NCBI RefSeq assembly: GCF_016802725.1
Contig: NC_052665.1
Coordinates: 22,138,501 to 22,202,500, forward strand
DNA from: Solenopsis invicta
Lineage: Eukaryota; Arthropoda; Insecta; Hymenoptera; Formicidae
Reading direction: 5' to 3'
DNA: 64,000 nt
The position numbers were made by a program, and so were the translations under genes. Under the pieces are notes generated by a model. That model saw nothing but the letters and a program-made list of their open reading frames with translations. It had not been told where the DNA came from and made no database searches. Shown here one piece after another: positions 21,401 to 30,150 of this stretch. The stretch's first letter is position 1. Each line of letters opens with the position of its first letter.

Positions 21401-22060
21401 TGACCGGGTGATCAATCTTGGCCTGACCTTCACCAGCTCGCTCAGCTGGAATGAACATGTTAAATCCGTATCCCAGCGCGTGAACGGCGTTCTCTGGCGT
21501 CTTAAGTATTTTAGGCACTGTCTCTCGCGCCCCCTGCGCGTTCGTCTTGTGTCCTCTCTGATCTTCCCCTTCTTCGACTACTGCGCTGCCGTCTTGACCT
21601 CACTGGGCAGCTTCGTCTCAAACTCAGGCGATTGCTGAACGCTTGCGTACGATTCATCTTTGACCTTTGCTGGGACGATCATGTCTCCCCCTATTATACC
21701 CAGCTTGGCTGGCTGCAAGTGGACGATAGACGATCTTACCTATTCGGATGCTTCATCTACTCTATCATCCGTAGTGACACGGTGTCTTACATGGCCTCCA
21801 AGCTCTCCTCCTGTTCTAGACCCAGAGCCACCTCTAGAACTTCCCCATTGGACCTGGCCATTCCTTCATGTCGCATCTCCACTTATCAACGATCCTTTGC
21901 TGTGGCTGCGCCCACATTCTGAAACTCACTCCCGGTCTCTATTTGCAACGCCAAGACCATCCACACCTTCAGACGCGGTCTCCTCCTTTTCCTGCAGCAA
22001 CGGAGTGCTTCTCCGTCCCTGGCCTAGCGGGACACGCACTTTTTCTCACGCTTATTATTT
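18420..22060 (+). pseudogene. LINE ORF2 (endonuclease plus RT), multiply frameshifted
   Basis: Endonuclease blocks are visible in several frames: YDIIAMSETWLKPP, LAIVYRPPKLDYI, VVISDFNIDLNR, THHTATSHTRIDHCFVSN and SCHDLIGVTL. The RT follows after the solo LTR: FDFSKAFDSVSHDLLLRK, IRWFESYLSGRSQRV, GSVLGPLLFALYINDL and ILYADDLQ. Then LNAKKTVATLLGS, the thumb, and a C-terminus (LGWLQVDDRRSYLFGCFIY) typical of CR1/L2/Kiri-type LINEs. At least four frameshifts plus a 743-bp LTR insertion kill it. The active site YADD is intact. Confidence 0.75.
19880..20622. repeat. Solo LTR (743 bp) inside LINE ORF2
   Basis: It has TGTTG...CAACA tips and a 5-bp duplication CCCCT at 19875-19879 and 20623-20627. 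Excising the LTR and one CCCCT restores the LINE reading frame across the join (TFPSSWKRSHVIPLPK). It contains an AAATAAAATTT poly-A-like site near 20335 and ends in a large hairpin (GCGGAC/GTCCGC arms at 20586-20618). No internal coding region remains, so it is a product of LTR-LTR recombination. Confidence 0.85.
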
Positions 22061-22557
22061 TTAGCATTATTTGTACTACATTTAGCGTTATCCGTATTTT
22101 TCTCTTTCTTTTGCGCTACATATTTAATCATTCTTATTCTTAGTTCTTTGTATTCCTTGCGTTAATTCTATTTACTCATGTTATGCGTTATATTCACTCT
22201 CCGTCATTTGTATTTGCATTATCTGAGCTTTTCCTTTTTTTTCTCTTTTTTGTTTTTTTGCGTTACTTTTATTTATTTTTTTTTTTTTAATTCTACTCTG
22301 ATATTGCGGCTCTAATTGCTTACCTGCGTTATTGTTATGTTATATTTATTCTATTCTATTATATTTTATTTTATTTTCTACTCACGCTTGCGATTTGCCT
22401 GTTTCTTATCTTACGTTTATACTATGCTATCTCTGTTTAATTTAGCTTCTATCCTGTCACTAGGCTATTCTGTCTTTAGTTTGTAAGTGCTTTGTTTTTT
22501 TCTTTTTGCTGCTCACCTGTGTCCTTAGAGGGCTTGCCCTAGGGCTAATAAAACGCA

Positions 22558-22582
22558 CATTCATTCATTCATTCATTCATCT
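22558..22582. repeat. (ATTC)n where two LINE 3' ends meet
   Basis: Five to six ATTC units serve at once as the 3' tail of the + strand LINE to the left and as the (GAAT)n tail of the - strand LINE to the right. Confidence 0.8.
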
Positions 22583-22639
22583 CTCCTCCCTCTTCCACTC
22601 ATTCTTTCTTTCCCTCTCCTTTTTCCAGCCACTCCCCTT

Positions 22640-25600
22640 CACCCTCTTCCTCTTGTAACCTTCCTCTCACTTTCCAACTCTTGAACTTTCTTTCTTGCCT
22701 TTCCTTGCTTTCCCTTGTTTTCCCCCTCCACCCCTCCTTTCTCACCAAATTTTTCCAGCTTCTTCAGCCACTCCTCCCCGTCTTTATCATGCCCTAGCAC
22801 TCTCTCCACCATCTCCTCCCAGCTACCTTCTGCCCCCCAACTTCCACATTCCTCCCATACGTGCTCCCACAATTCCTCCTCCATTTCACACATCCTGCTT
22901 TTCCTATCTTCCTCACTTATCCAATAGTTCCTTTCCCTCATTCCCTCCCCTAATCTGTATTTAGCTACTTTTTTCCACCTATTTTCTGCCCACCCATTCT
23001 TTAAATATCTCCGGTATCCCCTCCCCTTTAATTCTCTGATACCATTTATTCCTTTTCGATCTTTTCATCCTTTTCCGTCTTTCCTCCCTCTGCTTCTCCT
23101 TATCCCTCTCCTCTCCTCTGTAAAAATCAAAACTCCCCTCCTTCTTTTCCTTCTCCATCTTCTACAATTCTATTTCCCCCTCTATCCTCAAAGAAATCCT
23201 TTTTTTCTCTCTCCTATTCCGACATTTCTCGTCCTCTTTGCGCTCCCTCCCTTTTCTCCCAACATCTTCTCGCCAGCTCACTTCCTCTCCCCTCCGCCAA
23301 TCTTTTCTCAAATCCCCAAGCCCTCCTTCCTGCTCTTGTCCTTCATTTATCCCGTGATAATTCTTCCCTTAATAAACAGCCCGGCACCTTCCAACTTACC
23401 CGCAGTACCCACTTCAAATATTTCTCCTGCATCCTCTCCACCACTTCCTTCTTTTTCTATTCCCAAATCTCCACACCGTACGCTATCACCGTCCAAACTA
23501 ACGCATCAAAGAGCCAAACCCTTTTCCTCCAATCCTCTCCAAACTTTCTTTTTCCTATCCCCCACACTTGTCCCATAACTGTCATCCCCCTTCTTACCCA
23601 ATTCCTTACGTGCTTGTCTTGTTTACCATTCCTCTGGAACACGTATCCTAGGTAATTAAATTTCTTCACTTCTTTTATTACCTTCCCCTCCCATCTCTAA
23701 TTCGCTTTCTTTGTTCTCCTCCCCCCCCCCTCCTTCCTAACCTCATCATCTTTGATTTTCTGGCGTTCACTATTAATCCCTTCTCCCTTATATATCTTTC
23801 AAATCTCGCTATCATTGCCGTCATCTCTCCGCTATCAGAACCATATCGTCCGCGTATACCAACGTGTATATTTTTTCCTCCTTCAACCTCACACCTCCCC
23901 AGCACCTTTTCCATATATGTTCCTCTACGTCCGCGGTTAGGATGTTGACAAAGGGCTTAGAAAACATTCCTGCCTTTACACCTTTACTAGTCCAAAACGC
24001 TTCACTCCATTCTTCACCGATTCTCACTTTACTTTTTGTCTCCCTCAACAAGTCCATACATCTTATTATCAAACCCTCCCTTATTCCCCTTTCCCTTAAT
24101 GCGCTTTCTAATATTTTCCTGTCTATCGAATTGAAGGCTGCCTTTAAGTCTACGAAGAAAGCTATCAGTTTCCCCTTATCCTTATTTAGTCACCTGTTTA
24201 CCAAATAATTTAGTACGTAGATGTTATCCATTGTTCCCATCTCCCTCCTAAATCCCGTCTGATTTTGCGGTATCTTTTTCCCCTCGTCTAACTCCTTCTG
24301 CAGCTTCTCTCCTAACACTATGGCATAAATTTTATACAACGATGGCGTTAACGTTACCCCCCTATAACCTCCCCCTTTTTCCTTATTGATACAATTATTC
24401 CCTCGGTCCATTCCTCTATCCATTCTTCTCCTTTCCAAATCCTGTTACACAACTCCCATATGTATTCCTCTATTCTCTCTCCTCCATACTTCCATGCCTC
24501 TCCTGGTATCCCATTCTCCCCCGTCGCTTTGCCATCCTTTAACTTTCCTAACGCCTTTTTAACCTCCCCCCGTGTGATTTTCGGCTCTATATCTCCCCTT
24601 CTTTTCCCCTTAATACCTCTCACTACTTTCCCCTCCATCCCTCCTAATAACTCCTTAAAATACTCCACCCATTCCTCTCTTTTGATCCTTCTGTCTATTC
24701 CCCTTCTTCTCTTCCTCTTTTTATTCACCACTTCTCATACCTGCCCCTCCGTCTTCGCCTTTTTAGCTAGTTCTGTCCATCTATCATTTTCCTCTTTCTT
24801 TTTCCTTTCGCATAATTTATTATATTTGCTTTTACTTTCCCTATATCTATCTCTCTCTTCCCCTTCCCTCTTCCATTTCCTCAGTTCTTTTCTTACCCTA
24901 CTCTTCTCCTCCTTGCATTCTGCATCTCACCATCCTCTCTTACTCTCTCCCACCCCTCATCTCCTTGTCCCTCTTTTAGTACCCTCTGTACTTTCCCCCT
25001 CATCACCTCCCACCCCACTCTCTCTCCCTCTTTCTTTCCCTCCAGAGCTCTCTCCATCTTTTCCCTAAATAACTCCTTTCCTGTCTTTGTCCAATCCCAT
25101 CTTTTTACTTTTCGCATCCCCCTTTCACCCCCTTATCCTTCTTTTCAACCAAAATTACCACTGGGAAGTGGTCCGAGTCCACCTTTTCCGCCACTTCCAC
25201 TCTTAACACTCTATCCCACACTTCCCCATCTCCTATCACGTAGTCTAGTACCGATTCCCCTCTTGCCCCTGCATACGTCCACATCCCCATCCCTATCTCC
25301 TTTACCGCAACTATTAAATATAAATCATCCTATCTCCTCCAATTTCTCTTCCTTCCCTCCAGCACTCTTTCTTCCCTGTTTATCTTTTTATCTCTTGACT
25401 TTCTCCCTTTCTTTTTCCTTCTCTCATCTCTCCCCTCCCACCACCCGTCCATCTCTCCAGTCCTTGCATTAAAATCCCCACCCATTATTGTTCTCATTCC
25501 ATCCCCTCTCTCTTCCACCCAATCCCTAATCCTAGCTCATTTCTCCTCCAAGTCTCCATTTATATAAACCCCAATAATTCTCCATCTTTTTCCCTTTATT

Positions 25601-26001
25601 CTTATCCTCGTTGTTATTATCCTCTCTATTTCTTCCTGCTCTTTCTCCTCTATCTCTTCTATCCCCTTCCTTACTCCCATCAGTATTCTCCTCATTGCCC
25701 TACCTTTCCTATTTTTCTTTTTAGCCAGTTGCACTTTCCATTTAAACTCCCTTGGCAATCTTTTCTTCACTTTGTCCCAGCTTTTTCTTTCTATCCACGT
25801 TTTTGCTAACACCACCACATCCCATTCCGCCATCCCCCTCCAGAAATCTTCATCCTTGTTTCCTACTCTTTCCACATTCCAAAAAGCTATTTTCCTTATC
25901 CTCATCTCATTACCTCGTTTCTTACCTTGCCCTCCTTTTTTCCTAGCATCTCTTTTCCCTTCCACTCTTCTCTCCGCAATATTCTTCTTATCCTTCTTCA
26001 A
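22640..26001 (-). pseudogene. LINE ORF2 (copy 2): endonuclease and RT, frameshifted
   Basis: The endonuclease reads MRIRKIAFWNVERVGNKD and WDVVVLAKTWIERKSW, then RTIMGGDFNARTGEMDGWW (GDFN block), SVLDYVIGDGEVWDRV and DSDHFPVVI. RT blocks follow: TGENGIPGEAWKYGGERI, GVTLTPSLYKIYAIVLG, IPQNQTGFRREMGTMDNIY, GVKAGMFSKPFVNILTADV, LVYADDMVLIAER (YADD intact) and FNYLGYVFQRNG. The C-terminal region (RNYWISEEDRKSRMCEMEEE, then EHVWEECGSW) is Cys-poor. At least six frameshifts or stops separate these blocks. The clade is uncertain. Confidence 0.75.
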
Positions 26002-26459
26002 CCTGCCTACCTTCCCCGTTATCCTTTTTTTCCCTTGCTCCTTTCCAATTACCCACTCTTTTTCCCTTTCCCCGAGTTTCTCATTACTTCGCTTTCTCTT
26101 TTCCTTCCCAATCTATCCCTTAAAGTTTCTCCCTCTTCATCCCAAAACCACTATTCACCTTCTATTCTCACCTTATTATTCCTTACGAACACCCTTGCCC
26201 CCCTTATCTCCTCCGCTCTAGCCACCTCCTTCATCTTTCATCTACTTTGTAACGTTACGCCCCTCCACCGTGCCGCCACTTAAGATCGACCGACCGTCCG
26301 ACACACCGCAGCCGAGTACGTGCGTACGCTCGGCTTACGATAGCGCGACCACGTAATACCAAGCGCGATCGGCGCTCCACGCGCCGCGTTCGGCAAGCGT
26401 TCCTACTCTGGCCGGCTCGACCGCGCAAGCTGATTGGTGCGTCCAGCCGCGCGGAGCGG

Positions 26460-26467
26460 TATATAAG
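26460..26467 (+). promoter_or_regulatory. TATA box of the solo LTR
   Basis: TATATAAG in a GC-rich context (GCGG before, CCGG after), about 212 bp into the LTR. Initiation would be expected about 25-30 nt downstream. Confidence 0.6.
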
Positions 26468-26613
26468 CCGGCAGTGGGCAGCCGAAGGGAAAGATCATTG
26501 ATACCATCCGATCTCACCGAATCCTGTCCAGCACCGGGCATACTCGGCGCCTCCGAGCTCGGAAATCCTCGAGCTTTTCCTCGAGTACCAATATCCTAGC
26601 CACCAACTCAATC

Positions 26614-26841
26614 CGATGGGGATACTCGTCGTTTCCGAGGCCGGGTATGCTCGGCCCAATCCGATCCGCTCAACCGCGCGACGGACATTCTCGTCGCGCG
26701 GCCAATCCGAACCGATCCGCTGGACGACGGGCATTCTTATGCGTGCGACCAATCTAATCCACGTAGCCGTGCGGTGGGCATTCTCGCCGCACGGCCTATC
26801 CGTTCTATTCAGCCGGACGACGGGCATTCTCGTCGTCCGGC
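26614..26841 (+). repeat. Tandem hairpin array, conserved GRCATTCT-type loop and covarying stems
   Basis: Six units have 8-nt loops beginning at 26619 (GGGATACT), 26644 (GGTATGCT), 26684 (GACATTCT), 26730 (GGCATTCT), 26777 (GGCATTCT) and 26823 (GGCATTCT). The last four are spaced 46-47 nt. Stems differ: CGATG/CGTCG (one G-T pair), GGCCG/CGGCC, CCGCGCGACG/CGTCGCGCGG, one degenerate, GCCGTGCGGTG/CGCCGCACGGC (one G-T pair) and GCCGGACGACG/CGTCGTCCGGC. Five of six are fully paired although their stem sequences differ, which is compensatory change. Between units a CCAATCCGA-type word recurs. The array lies about 155-380 nt downstream of the TATA box. The function is unknown to me. Confidence 0.85.
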
Positions 26842-27189
26842 CAATCCGACCCGTCCGTTCCGTATGTTCCCGGATGGTCTCGGGGATCAACTCCGTCGAC
26901 ACCGTTCCCGTGTCCGGCACACCATACCTTGCGGGAGGTTCGCCCCGCGAGAGAGACCACGCGGGTATACCACCGACTACCCCGCGTTGTCGGAACCATC
27001 CGCCGTGCCGCACACCGTCACTCCCGCGCGATCACGACCGGCCGACACTCAGGCCAATCACGGCCCGTCGAAACCGTTTCCGAGAGTTCGCCACTCCGCA
27101 GCGACTTCAACCGTATACGCCGTATGAAAACATACGAGTCCGACCGCAGCCGTGCGGTAATCCGAATCTGTCATGTATATAGATATTAA

Positions 27190-27510
27190 AACATGCGCGT
27201 CCGTCCGTTAATCCAAATAGTTACCCAAGTCCGTTCTTTGTTTAGAATGTAAGTTACGCCGCGAATTATATTTTGTCCGGCACGACCGATCGGCGTTCTT
27301 TTACTTTACGCGGGTCCGATTATTGTTTAATCGAACATTCCGATTATTAACTCTGAGCGCCTAGCGCATAATACCAGTCCGTCCGTTTCTTTAGTTATCC
27401 GAATTCGTTCTATTGTTTAAATATTAAGTTACGCCGCGAATTATACTTTGTCCAGCCTGACCAATCGTCGTTCTTTTATTTTGCGCGGGTCCGATTATGG
27501 TTTACCGAGC
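27190..27510 (+). repeat. Imperfect tandem duplication within the solo LTR
   Basis: Two copies of roughly 175 bp share GTCCGTCCGTT, TAAGTTACGCCGCGAATTAT, TTTGTCC and GCGGGTCCGATTAT words in the same order, with substitutions between them. Confidence 0.75.
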
Positions 27511-29039
27511 ACTCCGGTGCCTTATTATTATTTGTGTATTTCAATTACATCTGATAAATATATTGTTACGTTTGCCTTATTGTACTCAACACGGAGTTCT
27601 TATTACTACCGAAAAACCCTGGCATCCGGCGAGCACATCCGAGCAACCGATTACGATATCCCAACGCACTGAAAAGATATTCCGATACTCCCGCCGCACC
27701 GGAAAAGTACCAGCGTTACAACTTTGCCTCTCCTTCCATGTCAAATCATACTCTATCCATATTTTTTCCCCTTTCAACACCTTCTTTCTTCTCATAACCT
27801 CCTCCTCTTCTGCCTCCGATTTCAATCTCACTACTGCCATTCTCCCCCATTCCTCTCTGCCTGCCTTAATCCTTTTCACCTACTTTATCTCTACCTCCGC
27901 CTCAATTTTTTTCAATATCTCTCTTACCTTATTCTCCACTTTTCCTCCATCTTTTTTGTATCTCTTTAACACCACATTCCTTTTTCTCTCTTGTCTCTCT
28001 CTCTTCTCCCAAATCATTTCAATTTTTTTGATTTTCTCTTTTATTTCCCGTCTCTCTCCCCCCCCTCCATTTTCTCTTTTCCTACTCTCTAGCTCGTTGA
28101 CCTTTTTTTCTAACCTCTCTATTCCCCTTCCCCCTTTATTTATTTTCAGCCCTTTCTCCCATTTTTTCCCAGCTCTTCTATTCTTTTTTCTATCTTACTC
28201 CTTCCCACTCTCCAATCCTCTTCCCTCTTTCTCATCCCCTCTAACTCTTTCACAATATCCCTCAAACTCTCCTCCATCTTCTCCCATTTCCTACTACACT
28301 CCTTCATCCACCCTCTCACCTCCTTCATCATCAGCACCTCTCTCTCCTTCTCCCTTCCTCCCCCTCACGGCAGCGTTCTCGGTGTCTTTTTACTTTTCTT
28401 AAACTCATCCTCTTCATTCTTCTCAATTTCCTCTAATCCCTCCGTCATATCTCTTTTCTTTTTCCATATTTCCAGTACTCCCAAGCTTCCACTGCGTTCT
28501 CTTTCCCCGCCTTAATTAAATTCTTTTAATTCCTTTTTTTTCAACCCCTTCCTTACCTCTTTCTTCGCCCCTTCCATCATCACGGCTATCTTGTCTTCAT
28601 CCATCCTTCCTCCTACTTCTGCTTGGTTTCCGCTCTATTTCCTTATGACGTCTGCCAGTTGGACAAACCGGACGGAATGCGTTTACGAACGCACTACCGT
28701 GCGTACTCGCCTTTACTTGCGCGCTCTTTGCCTCCCTTCTTTCCTCTCTACCTCACCCGCAGCTCTCTTACACTTCCTAACCTTTCAACCTCACGCACAC
28801 TTCCACTCACTCGATCTCTTTCCACCCTTCAGCACTCTCTCTCCGCACGCACTCCACCTCTCAGCTTTGACTACTCCGCTTTCTCACATACTCCACTCTC
28901 TCCCTCTCCGTCTTCCACTCACTCTCTGCCTCTATTCAAATGCCACTGATACTGCTCACTTCTACGCTCAATCGCTCCGGAAACGGAAGTCCCGTGGTTT
29001 AGTAACTTCAAGTTTAAATGTAAGAGTGTTGGGGATGTG

Positions 29040-29135
29040 CACGATTGGACACCACCACTCACAGCGGCCGATGCCTAAAGTTTTTCCGTTGGTTTGGTTA
29101 GATAAGTCAAGATGATTGGTTGGTGTCCAATCGTG
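29040..29135. repeat. Small hairpin element H1
   Basis: Perfect 15-bp arms (CACGATTGGACACCA at 29040-29054 and its complement at 29121-29135) enclose a core. The core, ACTCACA...TTTTTCCGTTGGTT, GTTAGATAAGTCAAGATGATT, is shared with the element at 32495-32627. The arms of the two copies differ. Confidence 0.7.
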
Positions 29136-30150
29136 CTGTGTCCAAAAGAGTGTCACCCAGAGTGTTGTATCTATCAATAGGCTCCGGTCACACCACCCTA
29201 ACTGAATGTTTGTTTAAACATAACATGTTGAATTTGCTGTTATGCATCTGCGGGGAAGTTCAGTCTCCTAATCACATTTTTTGGCGTTGTACATTGCTGG
29301 ATGTACAGAGAGAGAGAGAGCCTTCTGCACTCTCTCCCTATGCTCTTGGTTACATGGGTCCCTTCTGCGTTGAGCAACTCTTACACTCTATGATTCCAGA
29401 GATTATTTTTGCCTTAGTTACTTTTATTGATGCCATTCCAACCAGGATATAACGCGACTTGATTTATGTTTATTTACACTCATTACACCATTTTTTTACG
29501 CTTAGCTTTTGTTCCTTGGATTTTGCTTCCAATCAGTTTCAATTTTATATTTTCTACACCTCATAGTATAAACCCTGTATATATTTCTTTATATGCGCAT
29601 TATCTTCTTAATATACCTGTTTGACTTAATTTGGATCTCTGACTATAATCCTAGTCTTAGGTTTTTGTTTTCTATTTTTAGTATAATAATTTTAAATTCT
29701 TAGACGTTCACTCTTTCTTCTGTTACATTTATCTATATGACTAAGTTCTACGTATCTCTTACGTCGCGTTTGTTTATTTTATTTTTGGAGTTAACATGTT
29801 ACCGTTACTGTACCTACAGTACTGCTTATACTAAGCTTTATTTTAAGCTTACAATTTTCGTCGATTGCGTGGTATCATACTGTACCATTATTTGTAGATT
29901 AAGTTTATAATATCTATTCACATCCGATTGCTTATTCTGACTTACACTAGTTTGTATAGATTTTTTTGGTACCAATTTTGATTATTTATAATTATTCTGA
30001 ATGTGTTAGCTCCTTCGAAATTACCACGTAAACTTATTTTATATTCTATGCGTTTCAAACTGCTTTACCGATGTAACTAATATGACTGTTATATCGGCTA
30101 AATGGCTCTGCCAGACCTCCCTCCTTTTTTTACTCAATAAAAAAAATTTA
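29136..30150 (+). pseudogene. 3' end of an RNase H-type LINE plus 3' UTR
   Basis: The open frame to 29452 reads VLYLSIGSGHTTLTECLFKH, then NLLLCICGEVQSPNHIFWRC. This is the GHTxLxxHLFK...CxCG...NHIxxxC tail that ends RNase H-bearing LINEs (I/R1-like groups). It fits the relic at 7720-8815, whose end is missing, but I cannot show they are the same family. From 29453 to about 30150 there is AT-rich 3' UTR ending in a short A/T run (AATAAAAAAAATTTATTTT). No further coding was seen there. Confidence 0.6.

Larger units (their letters stand above)
14940..22582 (+). mobile_element. CR1/L2/Jockey-like LINE with two nested insertions
   Basis: Two ORFs on the + strand (ORF1 from 15109, ORF2 from about 18420 to 22060) are followed by a T-rich 3' UTR and a GGGCTAATAAAACGCAC end running into (ATTC)n at about 22558-22582. 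Short tandem-repeat 3' ends without poly-A are typical of CR1/L2-like LINEs. Removing the nested LINE (15942-18010) and the solo LTR (19880-20622) restores the element's order. The 5' boundary is not sharp. Confidence 0.7.
26248..27720 (+). repeat. Solo LTR (1473 bp) carrying a hairpin array
   Basis: It has perfect 7-bp terminal inverted repeats TGTAACG...CGTTACA. The 4-bp target duplication ACTT lies at 26244-26247 and 27721-27724. A TATA box TATATAAG at 26460-26467 gives + orientation. Downstream lies a run of six hairpin units (26614-26841) with a conserved 8-nt loop and changing stems. Further on is an imperfect roughly 175-bp tandem duplication (27190-27510, shared words TAAGTTACGCCGCGAATTAT). 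The LTR is GC-rich against the LINE. No internal region remains. Confidence 0.85.
26005..28620 (-). pseudogene. LINE ORF1 (copy 2): coiled coil plus RRM-like region, split by a solo LTR
   Basis: On the - strand, 28337-28146 encodes a strongly charged heptad-rich segment (MKECSRKWEKMEESLRDIVK) typical of an ORF1p coiled coil. Near 27879-27725 it continues with MAVVRLKSEAEEEEVMRRK and IWIEYDLTWKERQ, an RRM-like ORF1p block. The frame is cut by the LTR insertion (26248-27720). After excision of the LTR and one ACTT it continues MKEVARAEEIRGARVFVRN, a good match to what normally follows the TWxER motif. Frameshifts occur elsewhere. Confidence 0.65.
22583..28980 (-). mobile_element. Purine-rich LINE family, copy 2, split by a solo LTR
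   Basis: Same family as the + strand relic at 5000-7560, but with its 5' half present. On the - strand it runs 5' UTR (about 28980-28620), ORF1 (coiled coil, then RRM-like region), ORF2 (endonuclease, RT) and a 3' end at the ATTC repeat. The coding strand is extremely A/G-rich, so the + strand reads as CT-rich. A 1473-bp solo LTR interrupts ORF1. Confidence 0.75.

Noticed and set aside
24460..25068. 202-codon + strand S/P/L-rich frame
   Set aside because: Antisense of the LINE ORF2 on the - strand.
27497..28402. 301-codon + strand frame rich in S, F, P and L
   Set aside because: Antisense of the purine-rich LINE ORF1; the bias of the opposite strand creates the open frame.
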